From Patulibacter defluvii (GTDB taxonomy: Bacteria > Actinomycetota > Thermoleophilia > Solirubrobacterales > Solirubrobacteraceae), in the NCBI RefSeq assembly GCF_034096925.1, contig NZ_JAWZSQ010000001.1:248001-312000 (forward strand): a stretch of DNA of 64,000 bases, in the 5' to 3' direction. Both the position numbers and the translations under genes were made by a program. Within the stretch, counting starts at the first letter, position 1. The number at the start of each line of letters is the position of its first letter. This document shows positions 33,697 to 41,398 of the stretch, piece after piece. A model generated the notes under the pieces. It saw nothing but the letters and a program-made list of their open reading frames with translations, made no database searches and had not been told where the DNA came from.

Positions 33697-35883
33697 ATGA
33701 CCGCTGGATCCACGTTGCTGCGGCTGGCCGCGCTGGCGCTGCTGTGGTGCGTCGCCGGGAGCGCGCAGGCGCAGGCGGCGCCCGTCCAGCGCAGCGGCTA
33801 CATCACGATGGCCGACGGGGTTCAGCTCCGCTACGCCGCCGTGCTGCCCAGCGCCGAGGGCCGCTTCCCGGTCGCGATGAAGTACGACGGCTACTGCGAG
33901 GGCACCTCGCCGCTGACCTGCAACGACGTCGACAACGCCAAGTCGCTGCTGGCCGCCGGCTACGCGATCGTCGGGGTGGCCGTCCGCGGCACCGGCTGCT
34001 CGCAGGGCACCTTCGAGTTCCGGTCGCCGGTCGAGAGCACCGACGGCAAGGCCGCCGTCGAGTGGGCGGCGAGCCAGCCGTGGTCGACCGGCCGGGTGGG
34101 GATGTTCGGGACCTCGTTCCCGGGCCTGATGCAGCCCGGCGTCGCGGCGCTGCACCCGAAGGGCCTGGCCGCGATCGCGCCGTGGCAGATCGTCGACGAC
34201 CTCTACCGCGACGCGGCCTATCCCGGCGGGATCGCCAACGCCGAGTTCGCGGTCCTCTGGGCCCTGCTCGACCAGCTGCCGGTCTCGACCTCGAGCTCGG
34301 TCGACGGGCTCACCGCCGGCGATCCGCAGTGCGGGCTGAGCCTGCTCCACCAGCTCGTCACCAACCCGCTGAACAACATCGCGCTGACCGCGCTGCTGCA
34401 CCCCAACATCGACCCGTTCTGGCACGAGCGGGCGGTCGCGGCCGCGGCCGACCGGATCGACGTGCCGGCGCTCTTCTGCTCGACCTGGCAGGACGACGAG
34501 ACCGGCAGCCGCAGCATGTGGACGCTGTGGCCGCGGCTCGACCCGAAGCGGACCTGGGGGATCGCGGCCAACGGCTACCACAGCATGTGCGTCCGCTCCA
34601 AGCGGATCGGCAACGACCTGGTGCGGTTCTTCGACCGCTTCGTCAAGGGCGAGCGCAACGGCTTCGACCAGACGCCGCGGATGCAGCTCTGGCACGAGAC
34701 GACCAACGTCCGCGACGCGACCCCGGCCTGGGTCACCACCAGCGACCGCTGGCCGCCGCCGACCCGCACCGAGCGGCTGTACCTGGGTCAGGGCGGGGCG
34801 CTGACGGCGGCGCCGCCGCGCGGCGAGCAGCCGGCCGATCGTTACATCACCCACACCCAGTCGGCAGGCACCGACAGCGGGGTGATCTTCGGCCAGCGCA
34901 ACAAGATGTGGAAGCAGCCCGGCGACCCGGCCGGCGCGGTCCCGTACACGACCCCGCGGCTGGCCCGCGACGTCGAGCTGCTCGGCCCGCTGAGCCTCGA
35001 CATGTGGATCCGGCCGTCGCGCGACGAGACCGACCTCCAGGCCACGATCACCGAGGTCCGGCCCGACGGCAACGAGGTCTACGTCGCCCGCGGCTGGCTG
35101 CGCGCGTCGCACCGCAAGCTCGACGCGCGCCAGAGCACCGAGACGATGCCGGTCCAGACGCACCTGGCCTCCGACGTCCAGACGCTGGTCCCCGGCCAGG
35201 TGATCCCGGTTCGCCTGGAGGTGCTGCCCTTCGACCACGTGTTCCGGGCCGGGTCGCGGATCCGGCTGGTGATCGACTCGCCCAGCCAGACCGGCGGCTG
35301 GAACTTCCTGCCCGGCCTGCTCCCGGGCCCGAACGAGATCCTGCACGACGCGGCGCACCCCTCGCGGATCGTCGTCGGGACGGTCCCGAGCCCGGTCGTC
35401 CCCAAGGGCCACTCGACCTGCGACACGCTGCTCAACCAGCCCTGCCGCCCGAACGCCTTCCCCGCGTCGGCTCCGGCCGGCCGGCTCGACTGGCCGCGGG
35501 TGGTGGCCGCACCGACGTCGCCGCCGGCCGCGAAGCCGAAGCGCCCGCGGGTCCGGATCGCCCACCTGCGGGTGCGCCGCGACGGGCTGCGGGCCTCCGG
35601 CACGGCGCGCCGCGCGAGCGGCGGCGCCCGCGTCCGCCGGGTCCAGCTGGCGGTCGCCCGGCGGGTCGCGGGCGGGCGCTGCCGCTTCCTGACCCGCGGC
35701 GGGCGCTTCGGTCGCCCGCGGGCCTGCGGCCGGCGGGTGTGGGTGGCGGCCCGCGGCACCCGCGGCTGGAAGCTGCGGATCGCCGCGCGCCTGCCGCGCG
35801 GCGACTACCTGGTCGCCGCCCGCGCCGACGACGCCCGGCGGCTGCGGAGCGTGGTCCGGGTCCGCCGCACGCGGGTCGGCTGA
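33697..35883 (+). CDS. Secreted CocE/NonD-family hydrolase (S15 fold)
   Basis: 728 aa with a signal peptide (TLLRLAALALLWCVAGSAQAQA). The S15-type alpha/beta hydrolase has YITMADGVQLRYAAVLP, VRGTGCSQGTFEF, nucleophile GTSFPG (in place of GxSYxG), Asp probably in CSTWQDDETG and His in ANGYHS. The C-terminal jelly-roll has PLSLDMWIRPSRDETDLQATITEVRPDGNEVYVARGWLRASHR. An Arg-rich tail of about 110 residues follows. ATG 33697 is chosen (GGGGAG 9 nt upstream); ATG 33682 is possible. Expected to hydrolyse esters or amides outside the cell. Transcribed from the TetR-operator promoter at 33557. Confidence 0.85.
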   Translation: MTAGSTLLRLAALALLWCVAGSAQAQAAPVQRSGYITMADGVQLRYAAVLPSAEGRFPVAMKYDGYCEGTSPLTCNDVDNAKSLLAAGYAIVGVAVRGTGCSQGTFEFRSPVESTDGKAAVEWAASQPWSTGRVGMFGTSFPGLMQPGVAALHPKGLAAIAPWQIVDDLYRDAAYPGGIANAEFAVLWALLDQLPVSTSSSVDGLTAGDPQCGLSLLHQLVTNPLNNIALTALLHPNIDPFWHERAVAAAADRIDVPALFCSTWQDDETGSRSMWTLWPRLDPKRTWGIAANGYHSMCVRSKRIGNDLVRFFDRFVKGERNGFDQTPRMQLWHETTNVRDATPAWVTTSDRWPPPTRTERLYLGQGGALTAAPPRGEQPADRYITHTQSAGTDSGVIFGQRNKMWKQPGDPAGAVPYTTPRLARDVELLGPLSLDMWIRPSRDETDLQATITEVRPDGNEVYVARGWLRASHRKLDARQSTETMPVQTHLASDVQTLVPGQVIPVRLEVLPFDHVFRAGSRIRLVIDSPSQTGGWNFLPGLLPGPNEILHDAAHPSRIVVGTVPSPVVPKGHSTCDTLLNQPCRPNAFPASAPAGRLDWPRVVAAPTSPPAAKPKRPRVRIAHLRVRRDGLRASGTARRASGGARVRRVQLAVARRVAGGRCRFLTRGGRFGRPRACGRRVWVAARGTRGWKLRIAARLPRGDYLVAARADDARRLRSVVRVRRTRVG

Positions 35884-35891
35884 GGCTGAGG

Positions 35892-36542
35892 TCAGCTCGG
35901 GTCCGACGGCGGGTCGGGCCCGAAGGCTGCCTCGGCGAAGCCGCTGAGTCCGTCCCAGGCGACCTTCATCAGCCGGTCGACGACGACCTCGAGCGGGACC
36001 TCGGGGTTGCGGCGCCACCAGCGGGCCAGCTGCTCGCCGCCGCCGGAGACGATGTGGGCGTAGGCCCGGACCTCGTCGGGATCGAGCTCGGGGACGACCT
36101 GGCCGGCGAGGGCGGCGATCTGGTCGGCGGCCAGGAACCGCAGCTCGGCGGCCAGCTCGCCGGCGGGCCCGGCCGGCAGCGAGCCGGTGCCGGAGAGCAC
36201 GTCCCAGCTGGGGCCGTGCTCCTGGACGAAGCGGAAGTAGGCCGCCATCCCGGCCCGCAGCTGGTCGCGCGGGTGGCCCTGGTTGAAGATGCTGGCGTCG
36301 ACGAAGCGCGCGTAGAGCTCGGCCCGAGCAGAGCGCACGCAGGCGATGTACAGGTCCTCCAGCGAGGCGAAGTGCTCGTAGAGCAGCGAGCGGGTGACGC
36401 CGCTGCGCGCGGCCACCAGCTCCATCGTCGCGCCGTGGTAGCCGACCTCGCCGAAGACGGCCTCGGCCGCCTTCAGGATCAGGGCGCGGCGCGCCTCCTT
36501 CGTCAGCCGCCGTCGCGGTCCGGCCTCCGAGGCGCTCGCCAT
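35892..36542 (-). CDS. TetR/AcrR-family repressor
   Basis: 216 aa. The HTH is RRALILKAAEAVFGEVGYHGATMELVAARSGVTRSLLYEHFASLEDLYIACV (residues about 18-70), a textbook TetR DNA-binding region. The ligand domain contains HGPSWDVLSGTGSLP and an Arg-Trp-Trp-Arg stretch. An AACTGACG-type palindrome 30 bp upstream of its start, shared with the promoter of the convergent secreted hydrolase, makes it the likely repressor of itself, of that hydrolase and of the divergent dehydratase. Ligand unknown, perhaps an acyl-CoA or lipid-like acid given the targets. Confidence 0.87.
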   Translation of the reverse strand: MASASEAGPRRRLTKEARRALILKAAEAVFGEVGYHGATMELVAARSGVTRSLLYEHFASLEDLYIACVRSARAELYARFVDASIFNQGHPRDQLRAGMAAYFRFVQEHGPSWDVLSGTGSLPAGPAGELAAELRFLAADQIAALAGQVVPELDPDEVRAYAHIVSGGGEQLARWWRRNPEVPLEVVVDRLMKVAWDGLSGFAEAAFGPDPPSDPS

Positions 36543-36566
36543 CGGTCGGGATCCTAGCGCACGCCG

Positions 36567-36595
36567 TTGCTAACTGACGTGGGTGTCAGTAGGCT
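36567..36595 (+). promoter_or_regulatory. Promoter with embedded TetR-type operator
   Basis: TTGCTA (36567-36572) and TAGGCT (36590-36595), 17 bp apart, flank the inverted repeat AACTGACG-TGGG-TGTCAGTA (36572-36591), a close copy of the operator at 33562. On the minus strand a TAGGAT -10 for the TetR gene lies at 36556-36551, so the same site can control both directions. Confidence 0.68.
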
Positions 36596-36637
36596 CGCCG
36601 GCGATGGTGGCGGAGCGGCGATCGACGACGGTGGGCG

Positions 36638-37519
36638 GTGGCCGTGGGCCTCGCCGCTGACGCGGTCGGGCGGCGCGCCCGGCCCTGGTCCGGGGTCGTC
36701 GACGGGCGCTGGCTGATGGCCTACGCCGCCGGCCTCGGGCACGCCGAGGACGTCTACTTCGACACCACCCGCGCGCCCGGCGTGGTCGCCCACCCGGTCT
36801 TCCCGATCGCCCCCGAATGGGCGCTGCTGACCCAGCCCGAGAGCGGTCTCGACCTGGGGCTGTCGGTGCCGGAGGCGCTGCGCGGCGTGCACGCCGGTCA
36901 CGACCTGCACCAGCACCGGCCGATCGTCCCCGACCGGCCGATCACGGTCGAGGCGCAGGTGGTCGGGGTCGAGCGGGCAGCGGCCGGCGCGCGCACGACG
37001 ACCCGCTTCGACGGCCGGGCCGAGGACGGCACGGCGCTCTGGACCTCGTGGATGCGGACCGTCTACCGCGGGGTCGCGGTCGACGGCGAGGAGCGGCCGC
37101 CGGCCGATGCCCCGCCGCCGCCGGTCGCGGCCGACGAGCAGCCCGACCGCCGCGTCCGCGGGATCGCGATCGACGTCGCCGCGCCCCACGTCTACGGCGA
37201 GTGCGCGCGGATCTGGAACCCGATCCACAGCGACCGCGCGATCGCCCGCGCGGTCGGCCTGGACGGGCCGATCCTGCACGGCAGCGCGACCCTCGCCCAC
37301 GCCGTCGACGAGGCGCTCACCGCGCTCGGCGCCGGACCGCGACAGGTGCGGCGGTTGGGGGCCGGCTTCCGGTCGGCGGTCGCGGTCCCCTCGGCGATCG
37401 CCGTCGTCGTGACCGCGACCGGCCGGCAGGCCGACGGCGACCGCCTGGCCCGCTTCGAGGTCCGCGAGGAGTCCGGTGGGGTCGTGCTGCGCGACGGCTT
37501 CCTGGTGGTGGGGGAGTAG
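36638..37519 (+). CDS. MaoC-like double-hotdog dehydratase
   Basis: About 293 aa. Two hotdog halves are present. The N-terminal half has DGRWLMAYAAGLGHAEDVYFDTTRAPGVVAHPVFPI. The C-terminal half has the MaoC-type hydratase motif YGECARIWNPIHSDRAIARAVGLDGPILHGSATLAHAVDEAL, with Asn/His/Asp of the N-P-I-H-x-D signature. Members hydrate 2-enoyl-CoA. GTG 36638 begins the conserved part (GTG 36644 is also possible); the ATG at 36604 is out of frame. Driven by the TetR-controlled promoter at 36567, so acyl-CoA metabolism is probably linked to that regulator. Confidence 0.82.
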   Translation: MAVGLAADAVGRRARPWSGVVDGRWLMAYAAGLGHAEDVYFDTTRAPGVVAHPVFPIAPEWALLTQPESGLDLGLSVPEALRGVHAGHDLHQHRPIVPDRPITVEAQVVGVERAAAGARTTTRFDGRAEDGTALWTSWMRTVYRGVAVDGEERPPADAPPPPVAADEQPDRRVRGIAIDVAAPHVYGECARIWNPIHSDRAIARAVGLDGPILHGSATLAHAVDEALTALGAGPRQVRRLGAGFRSAVAVPSAIAVVVTATGRQADGDRLARFEVREESGGVVLRDGFLVVGE

Positions 37520-37558
37520 CGGGCCGGCGACCGGGGCCGGCGTTAGCCTCTTCGCAGG

Positions 37559-38833
37559 ATGGAGCTTGAAGACGGACTCCGATCAGCGCTCGGCGCGCTT
37601 CGGATGCTGGACGCCGGAACGTTCAATGAACTTGGCGTCTACGAGGGAGGCGACCACGGGCGCGTCGAGGTCGCCAACGACTCAACGGGGGAGTACTCCA
37701 GCCTGTACCTAGGCCACATCGAGGAACTCATAGTCCGTGGCTACTTGACGCGGCGCGACGAGTTCATTCGACTCACTCCCAAGGGGCGTGGTGAGCCGAG
37801 ACGTACGGCTCAAGAGGTGGCCGTCGGCAAGATCGTGCAGGAAAAGGACCGCCGTAAGGTCATGGTCGTCTGCGGACGCAACCAGTTGGCGATTGATGAA
37901 CTGTTCGCGTTTCTCCGGGCGATTGATTTGCAGCCGGCGGAGTGGTCGACCCTTGTCAAGGACACGCGGACTGGAGCGCCCTATGTCGGCGAAGTCCTCG
38001 ATAGGGCGTTTGTCACGTCCCAGGCAGTCGTGGTGTTCGCTACCCCTGATGATGTCGCGACCTTGCGCACCGAGTACCGCGGGGTCGACGAACCGTCCTA
38101 CGAGACGGAGCTGACGCCCCAAGTTCGTCCGAACGTGCTCTTCGAGGCAGGCTTGGCATTCGGTAGCCATCCCGCGCGGACGATCCTGGTCGAACTAGGG
38201 ACGCTTCGCCCCGTCAGTGATCTCTCTGGTCGTCATGCCGTCCGCCTTAACGGTCATTCCGGACCCTTGCGAGAGATCGCGATGCGGCTGAAGACCGCCG
38301 GGTGCGCGGTTGATCTGGAGCGCGAACCCTGGCATCGACCGCGGGACTATCCGAACCTGGACCCGTCCTCGTTGCCCCGCAGCGTGAGCGTTTCGCAGCA
38401 GCCCGCCTTCGACCCCCCCGATGCGTCGTTACAGCGGAGTGAGGAGCCCCGGGTAGAGGCCGAGGAGCCACCAGCCAGGAGCGGCGCAGCCGACGCGCCG
38501 GCCTCCGGGCCACATGAGCGCCTGCGGCAGCTGCTGCGGGAAGGCCGCCAGCTTTCTCAGTACGCGAGCGCAGCCGCTCTGGGCGCGGTTCCGCAGAGCG
38601 CCAGGGTGACAAGGGCGGACGCGGACGTTTGGGCTGGGCGTGTCGTACGGCTTTTGCGACGACTCGATGCGGGCTTGGTCGCCCATTTCGAGTACGTGCC
38701 TCCGTCGGAGCGACTCCGTTTCGGGGCGGGGGTGGAGATCACACCGCGCTTTCTGCGGCGCCTGGAACGCCGGGTCGCAAACCTCAGCGACATCGTTGAG
38801 GATCTACCGGGAGATCAACCCGCAGCCGTGTAG
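37559..38833 (+). CDS. Winged-helix protein with TIR-like nucleotide-binding (CAP12/Pycsar-TIR type) domain
   Basis: 424 aa in three parts. Residues about 40-80 look like a winged helix (YSSLYLGHIEELIVRGYLTRRDEFIRLTPKGR). Residues about 99-253 match the predicted nucleotide-binding TIR-like family seen in CBASS/Pycsar effectors: KVMVVCGRNQLAIDELFAFLRAI, GAPYVGEVLDRAFVTSQAVVVFATPDD, then RPNVLFEAGLAFG with the family's expected catalytic Glu (E196). In relatives this domain degrades NAD+. An Arg/Glu-rich C-terminal part (about 318-415) is unassigned. GC and codon use are clearly lower (TTG, CTT, ATT and CAT codons common), suggesting transfer. No cyclase gene is adjacent. A TAGCCT hexamer 9 nt before the ATG suggests a near-leaderless start. 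Confidence 0.8.
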   Translation: MELEDGLRSALGALRMLDAGTFNELGVYEGGDHGRVEVANDSTGEYSSLYLGHIEELIVRGYLTRRDEFIRLTPKGRGEPRRTAQEVAVGKIVQEKDRRKVMVVCGRNQLAIDELFAFLRAIDLQPAEWSTLVKDTRTGAPYVGEVLDRAFVTSQAVVVFATPDDVATLRTEYRGVDEPSYETELTPQVRPNVLFEAGLAFGSHPARTILVELGTLRPVSDLSGRHAVRLNGHSGPLREIAMRLKTAGCAVDLEREPWHRPRDYPNLDPSSLPRSVSVSQQPAFDPPDASLQRSEEPRVEAEEPPARSGAADAPASGPHERLRQLLREGRQLSQYASAAALGAVPQSARVTRADADVWAGRVVRLLRRLDAGLVAHFEYVPPSERLRFGAGVEITPRFLRRLERRVANLSDIVEDLPGDQPAAV

Positions 38834-38961
38834 CGACAGCTTCGCAGGCTGAGCACGGAGAATCCGAGGCTAGTGCCAACTCGCGCCTTGCTTCGCGCTT
38901 TCCCCCCCAAGGCGGCTCGTGGCATGACGTTCATCGGTCCCGAGCGACCGCCCCCGCCCGC

Positions 38962-38994
38962 TTCACGTCAGCTTCATGCGGCGGCCGCCAGGGT
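38962..38994 (+). promoter_or_regulatory. TTCAC/TTCAT direct-repeat box and -10-like site
   Basis: TTCAC (38962-38966) and TTCAT (38973-38977) are 11 bp apart. CAGGGT (38989-38994) begins 16 bases after the second repeat, the same geometry as at 22138 and 41297. It precedes a small ORF and the two-component genes, so it may be an autoregulatory site. Confidence 0.5.
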
Positions 38995-39026
38995 GATCTG
39001 GTCCGTCCGCCCCCGTGGAGCGCCCG

Positions 39027-39251
39027 ATGCCCTTCCCCGCCTTCCGCCCCGTCCTCGCGGCGGCCACGCTGCTCGCCGCCCCGCGGGCCGAGATCCAGGG
39101 CCAGCCGGTCGGCCGCTTCCGGCCCGGCCCCTTCGACGGCGCCGCGGCGGCCTACGAGGACCGCGTCGACGACTACGTCACCTCCGAGCCGGCGCTCGAC
39201 TACGCGGCCGGATCGATCCTGCTGCTGGCCGCCGTCGGACCCCGTTCCTGA
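39027..39251 (+). CDS. Small protein of 74 aa upstream of the two-component system
   Basis: ATG 39027 has GGAG 9 nt upstream; GTG 39015 is an in-frame alternative. A hydrophobic N-terminus (FRPVLAAATLLAA) and an Ala-rich end (DYAAGSILLLAAVGP) flank an acidic middle (AAYEDRVDDYVTSEP), so it may be exported or membrane-associated. Third-position GC supports coding. It lies behind the TTCAC/TTCAT box and 66 nt before the response regulator. Possible accessory or sensory partner; no family recognised. Confidence 0.5.
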   Translation: MPFPAFRPVLAAATLLAAPRAEIQGQPVGRFRPGPFDGAAAAYEDRVDDYVTSEPALDYAAGSILLLAAVGPRS

Positions 39252-39305
39252 CGGCCGGCGGCGGAACGGGGGACGATCGACGTGTTCGGTGTACGGGGAC
39301 GAAGC

Positions 39306-39311
39306 TATGCT
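39306..39311 (+). promoter_or_regulatory. -10-like site of a leaderless response-regulator transcript
   Basis: TATGCT (39306-39311) is followed after 6 bases by the regulator ATG at 39318, with no ribosome-binding sequence between. This is the layout of leaderless actinobacterial promoters. No clear -35. Confidence 0.4.
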
Positions 39312-39317
39312 CGCCCG

Positions 39318-39980
39318 ATGCGGATCCTCGTGGTCGAGGACGAGGAGGAGCTGGCGGTCGCGGTCGCCGAGCGGCTGCGCGCCGAGGGCTTCGGCGTCGA
39401 CGTCGCCGGCACCGTCGCCGAGGCGCGCTTCCACGCCGACCTCCACTCCTACGACGCCATCGTGCTCGACCGGCGGCTGCCCGACGGCGAGGGCGGCGCG
39501 CTCTGCGGCGCGTGGCGGCAGGCGGGCGTCGAGACGCCGATCCTGCTGCTGACCGCGATGGACCAGACCAGCGACGTGGTCGACGGCTTCGGCGCCGGCG
39601 CCGACGACTACCTGACCAAGCCGTTCGCGACCGAGGTGCTGGTGGCGCGGATCCACGCGCTGCTGCGCCGCCGTCCGACCCGCCGCCACGACGCGATCGA
39701 CGTCGGCGCGCTGCGGATCGAGCCGGCCCGCCGGCGGGTCCGCCGTGACGGGGTGATCGTCCCGCTGACGACGAAGGAGTTCGCGCTGCTGGCCTTCCTG
39801 GCCGACCGCGCGGGCGAGGTCGTCGACCGCTTCGACATCCTCGAGCACTGCTGGGACCACGCCTACGAGCCGGAGTCGAACGTGGTCGACGTGCACGTGG
39901 CGGCGCTGCGGCGGAAGCTCGGCGCGAGCGCGATCGAGACGGTCCGCGGGGCGGGCTACCGGCTGGCGGACGGCTCGTGA
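39318..39980 (+). CDS. OmpR/PhoB-family response regulator
   Basis: 220 aa. The receiver domain has the acidic pocket EDEEE at 7-11, phospho-acceptor Asp51 (IVLDRRLPDG), Thr in LLLTAMD and Lys in DYLTKPF. The C-terminal winged helix (about 130-220) has LTTKEFALLAFLADRAGEVVDRFDILEHCWDH and VVDVHVAALRRKLG to VRGAGYRL, the OmpR/PhoB signature. Its stop overlaps the GTG of the kinase gene (GTGA), so the pair is co-translated. Proteins of this fold bind 11-bp direct repeats; the TTCAT boxes in the window fit. Confidence 0.93.
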   Translation: MRILVVEDEEELAVAVAERLRAEGFGVDVAGTVAEARFHADLHSYDAIVLDRRLPDGEGGALCGAWRQAGVETPILLLTAMDQTSDVVDGFGAGADDYLTKPFATEVLVARIHALLRRRPTRRHDAIDVGALRIEPARRRVRRDGVIVPLTTKEFALLAFLADRAGEVVDRFDILEHCWDHAYEPESNVVDVHVAALRRKLGASAIETVRGAGYRLADGS

Positions 39981-41278
39981 CCGGCGACGAGCTGGCGCGG
40001 CTGCGGCGGCGCCTGGCCGCGTCGTACGCGGCGGTCTCGCTGGTGGTGCTGCTGGTGCTGGCCGTGCTGGTGGTGATCGAGGCCCGCGACCAGCGGCGCG
40101 AGCAGCAGGACCGGCTGGTCGAGCGGACCGCGCTCTCGGCCGACGGCTTCGCCTACCCCGAGGGCGAGCCGAGCCACCTGGTCGTCGACCGCCAGCCGGA
40201 CGGCTACTTCGGTCCCGCCCGGCGTCCCGGCGCCCCGGTCGCCGTCGTCGACCCGGGCGGGCGGATCGTCGGCGGCCCCCGCGACCTGCTCGACGCGGCC
40301 GCGGCCCGCCGGGCCTACGCGCGGGTCCGCAACGGCGGCCGGCTGCAGCTGGTGACCGACGAGACCGGCGGCGAGCGGGTGCGGGTGGCGACGAGCCCGG
40401 TCGAGGGCACCGACGGGGTGCTGGCCGCGATCGTCGCCGTCGAGCCGCTGGCGGCGGTCACCGACGACCTGCTGCCGACCGGCCTGCGGGTGGCGGCCGC
40501 GACGCTGGCCCTGTGGCTGCTGACCGTCGCCGCCGGCTGGCTGCTGGCCGGCCGGGCGCTGCGGCCGGCGGCGGCCGTGGCCCGCCGCGAGGAGGCGTTC
40601 CTGGCCGACGCGGCCCACGAGCTGCGGACGCCCGTGGCGGTGATCCGGGCGCGGGCCGAGCAGGCCCTGCGCGAGCTGGGACCGTCGCCGCCGGCGGACG
40701 CGCCGGTCGGGGCCCTGCAGGCGATCGAGCGGGCGGCCGAGCGGGCCTCGGGGACGATCGCCGACATGCTCGAGCTGGCCCGGCTCGACGCTCGTCGCGG
40801 CCGCTTCGAGCGCGAGCCGCTGCGGCTCGACCTGCTGCTGGAGCAGCTGGTCGAGGAGTACCACGAGACCGCCGCCAAGGCCGGGGCCGAGCTGCGGCTG
40901 GAGGTCGCCGGCGAGGCGGTGGTGCTGGCCGACGAGCGGCTGCTGGGCCGGGCGATCGCCAACCTGGTCGAGAACGCGATCCGCTACGGCGCGGTCGGCG
41001 GCGCGATCGACGTCGGGCTGACGCTCGGCGACGGCGTGGCGCTGGTCGACGTCCACGACCACGGTCCCGGCGTCCCCCCGGCCCAGCGGGCGGCGATCTT
41101 CGACCGCTTCCACCGCGCCAGCGGGACCGCGGGCGGCTCGGGGCTGGGGCTGCCGATCGCGCGGCTGGTGGCCGAGTCGCACGACGGCGGGCTCGAGCTG
41201 CTGCCGGCGGCGGAGGACCGGCCGGGGGCCCGCTTCCGGCTGCGGGTGCCGTTGGCGGCGGCGCCCGCCAGCGACTGA
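39977..41278 (+). CDS. Membrane sensor histidine kinase
   Basis: 433 aa. Transmembrane helix 1 is at about 15-35 and helix 2 at about 170-192, enclosing an extracytoplasmic sensor of about 130 residues. The H-box ADAAHELRTPVAVIRARAEQ carries the phospho-His (about 214). The N-box is NLVENAIRYG, and the G-boxes are DHGPGVPP, FDRFHRA and GSGLGLPIARLV. It phosphorylates the regulator encoded just upstream. The sensor has a DPGGRIVGGPRDLL stretch as in PAS/CHASE-like folds, ligand unknown. Confidence 0.93.
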   Translation: MTGDELARLRRRLAASYAAVSLVVLLVLAVLVVIEARDQRREQQDRLVERTALSADGFAYPEGEPSHLVVDRQPDGYFGPARRPGAPVAVVDPGGRIVGGPRDLLDAAAARRAYARVRNGGRLQLVTDETGGERVRVATSPVEGTDGVLAAIVAVEPLAAVTDDLLPTGLRVAAATLALWLLTVAAGWLLAGRALRPAAAVARREEAFLADAAHELRTPVAVIRARAEQALRELGPSPPADAPVGALQAIERAAERASGTIADMLELARLDARRGRFEREPLRLDLLLEQLVEEYHETAAKAGAELRLEVAGEAVVLADERLLGRAIANLVENAIRYGAVGGAIDVGLTLGDGVALVDVHDHGPGVPPAQRAAIFDRFHRASGTAGGSGLGLPIARLVAESHDGGLELLPAAEDRPGARFRLRVPLAAAPASD

Positions 41279-41296
41279 GGGCGATCCCGCCGGCCC

Positions 41297-41329
41297 TTCA
41301 TGGGCGCTTCATCCGCCCCCTGCGAGGTT
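41297..41329 (+). promoter_or_regulatory. TTCAT direct-repeat box and -10-like site
   Basis: TTCAT at 41297-41301 and 41308-41312 (11-bp period), then GAGGTT at 41324-41329, 16 bases after the second TTCAT start. It lies 70 nt upstream of the secreted hydrolase ATG and directly after the kinase gene. Confidence 0.62.
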
Positions 41330-41398
41330 GCCTTTCGTCCACTGAACGCCGATGCTGGAAACCCGCAGCAGCGGCACGAAGCCACCCGAGGCCCTCCC

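Noticed and set aside
36604..36700. ATG 36604 as start of the MaoC-like gene
   Set aside because: It is out of frame with the conserved protein; the GTG codons at 36638 or 36644 are in frame.
37559..38833. A CBASS or TIR-STING operon
   Set aside because: No cyclase, STING-like or Cap2/Cap3-type gene flanks the TIR-like gene; neighbours are metabolic and two-component genes.
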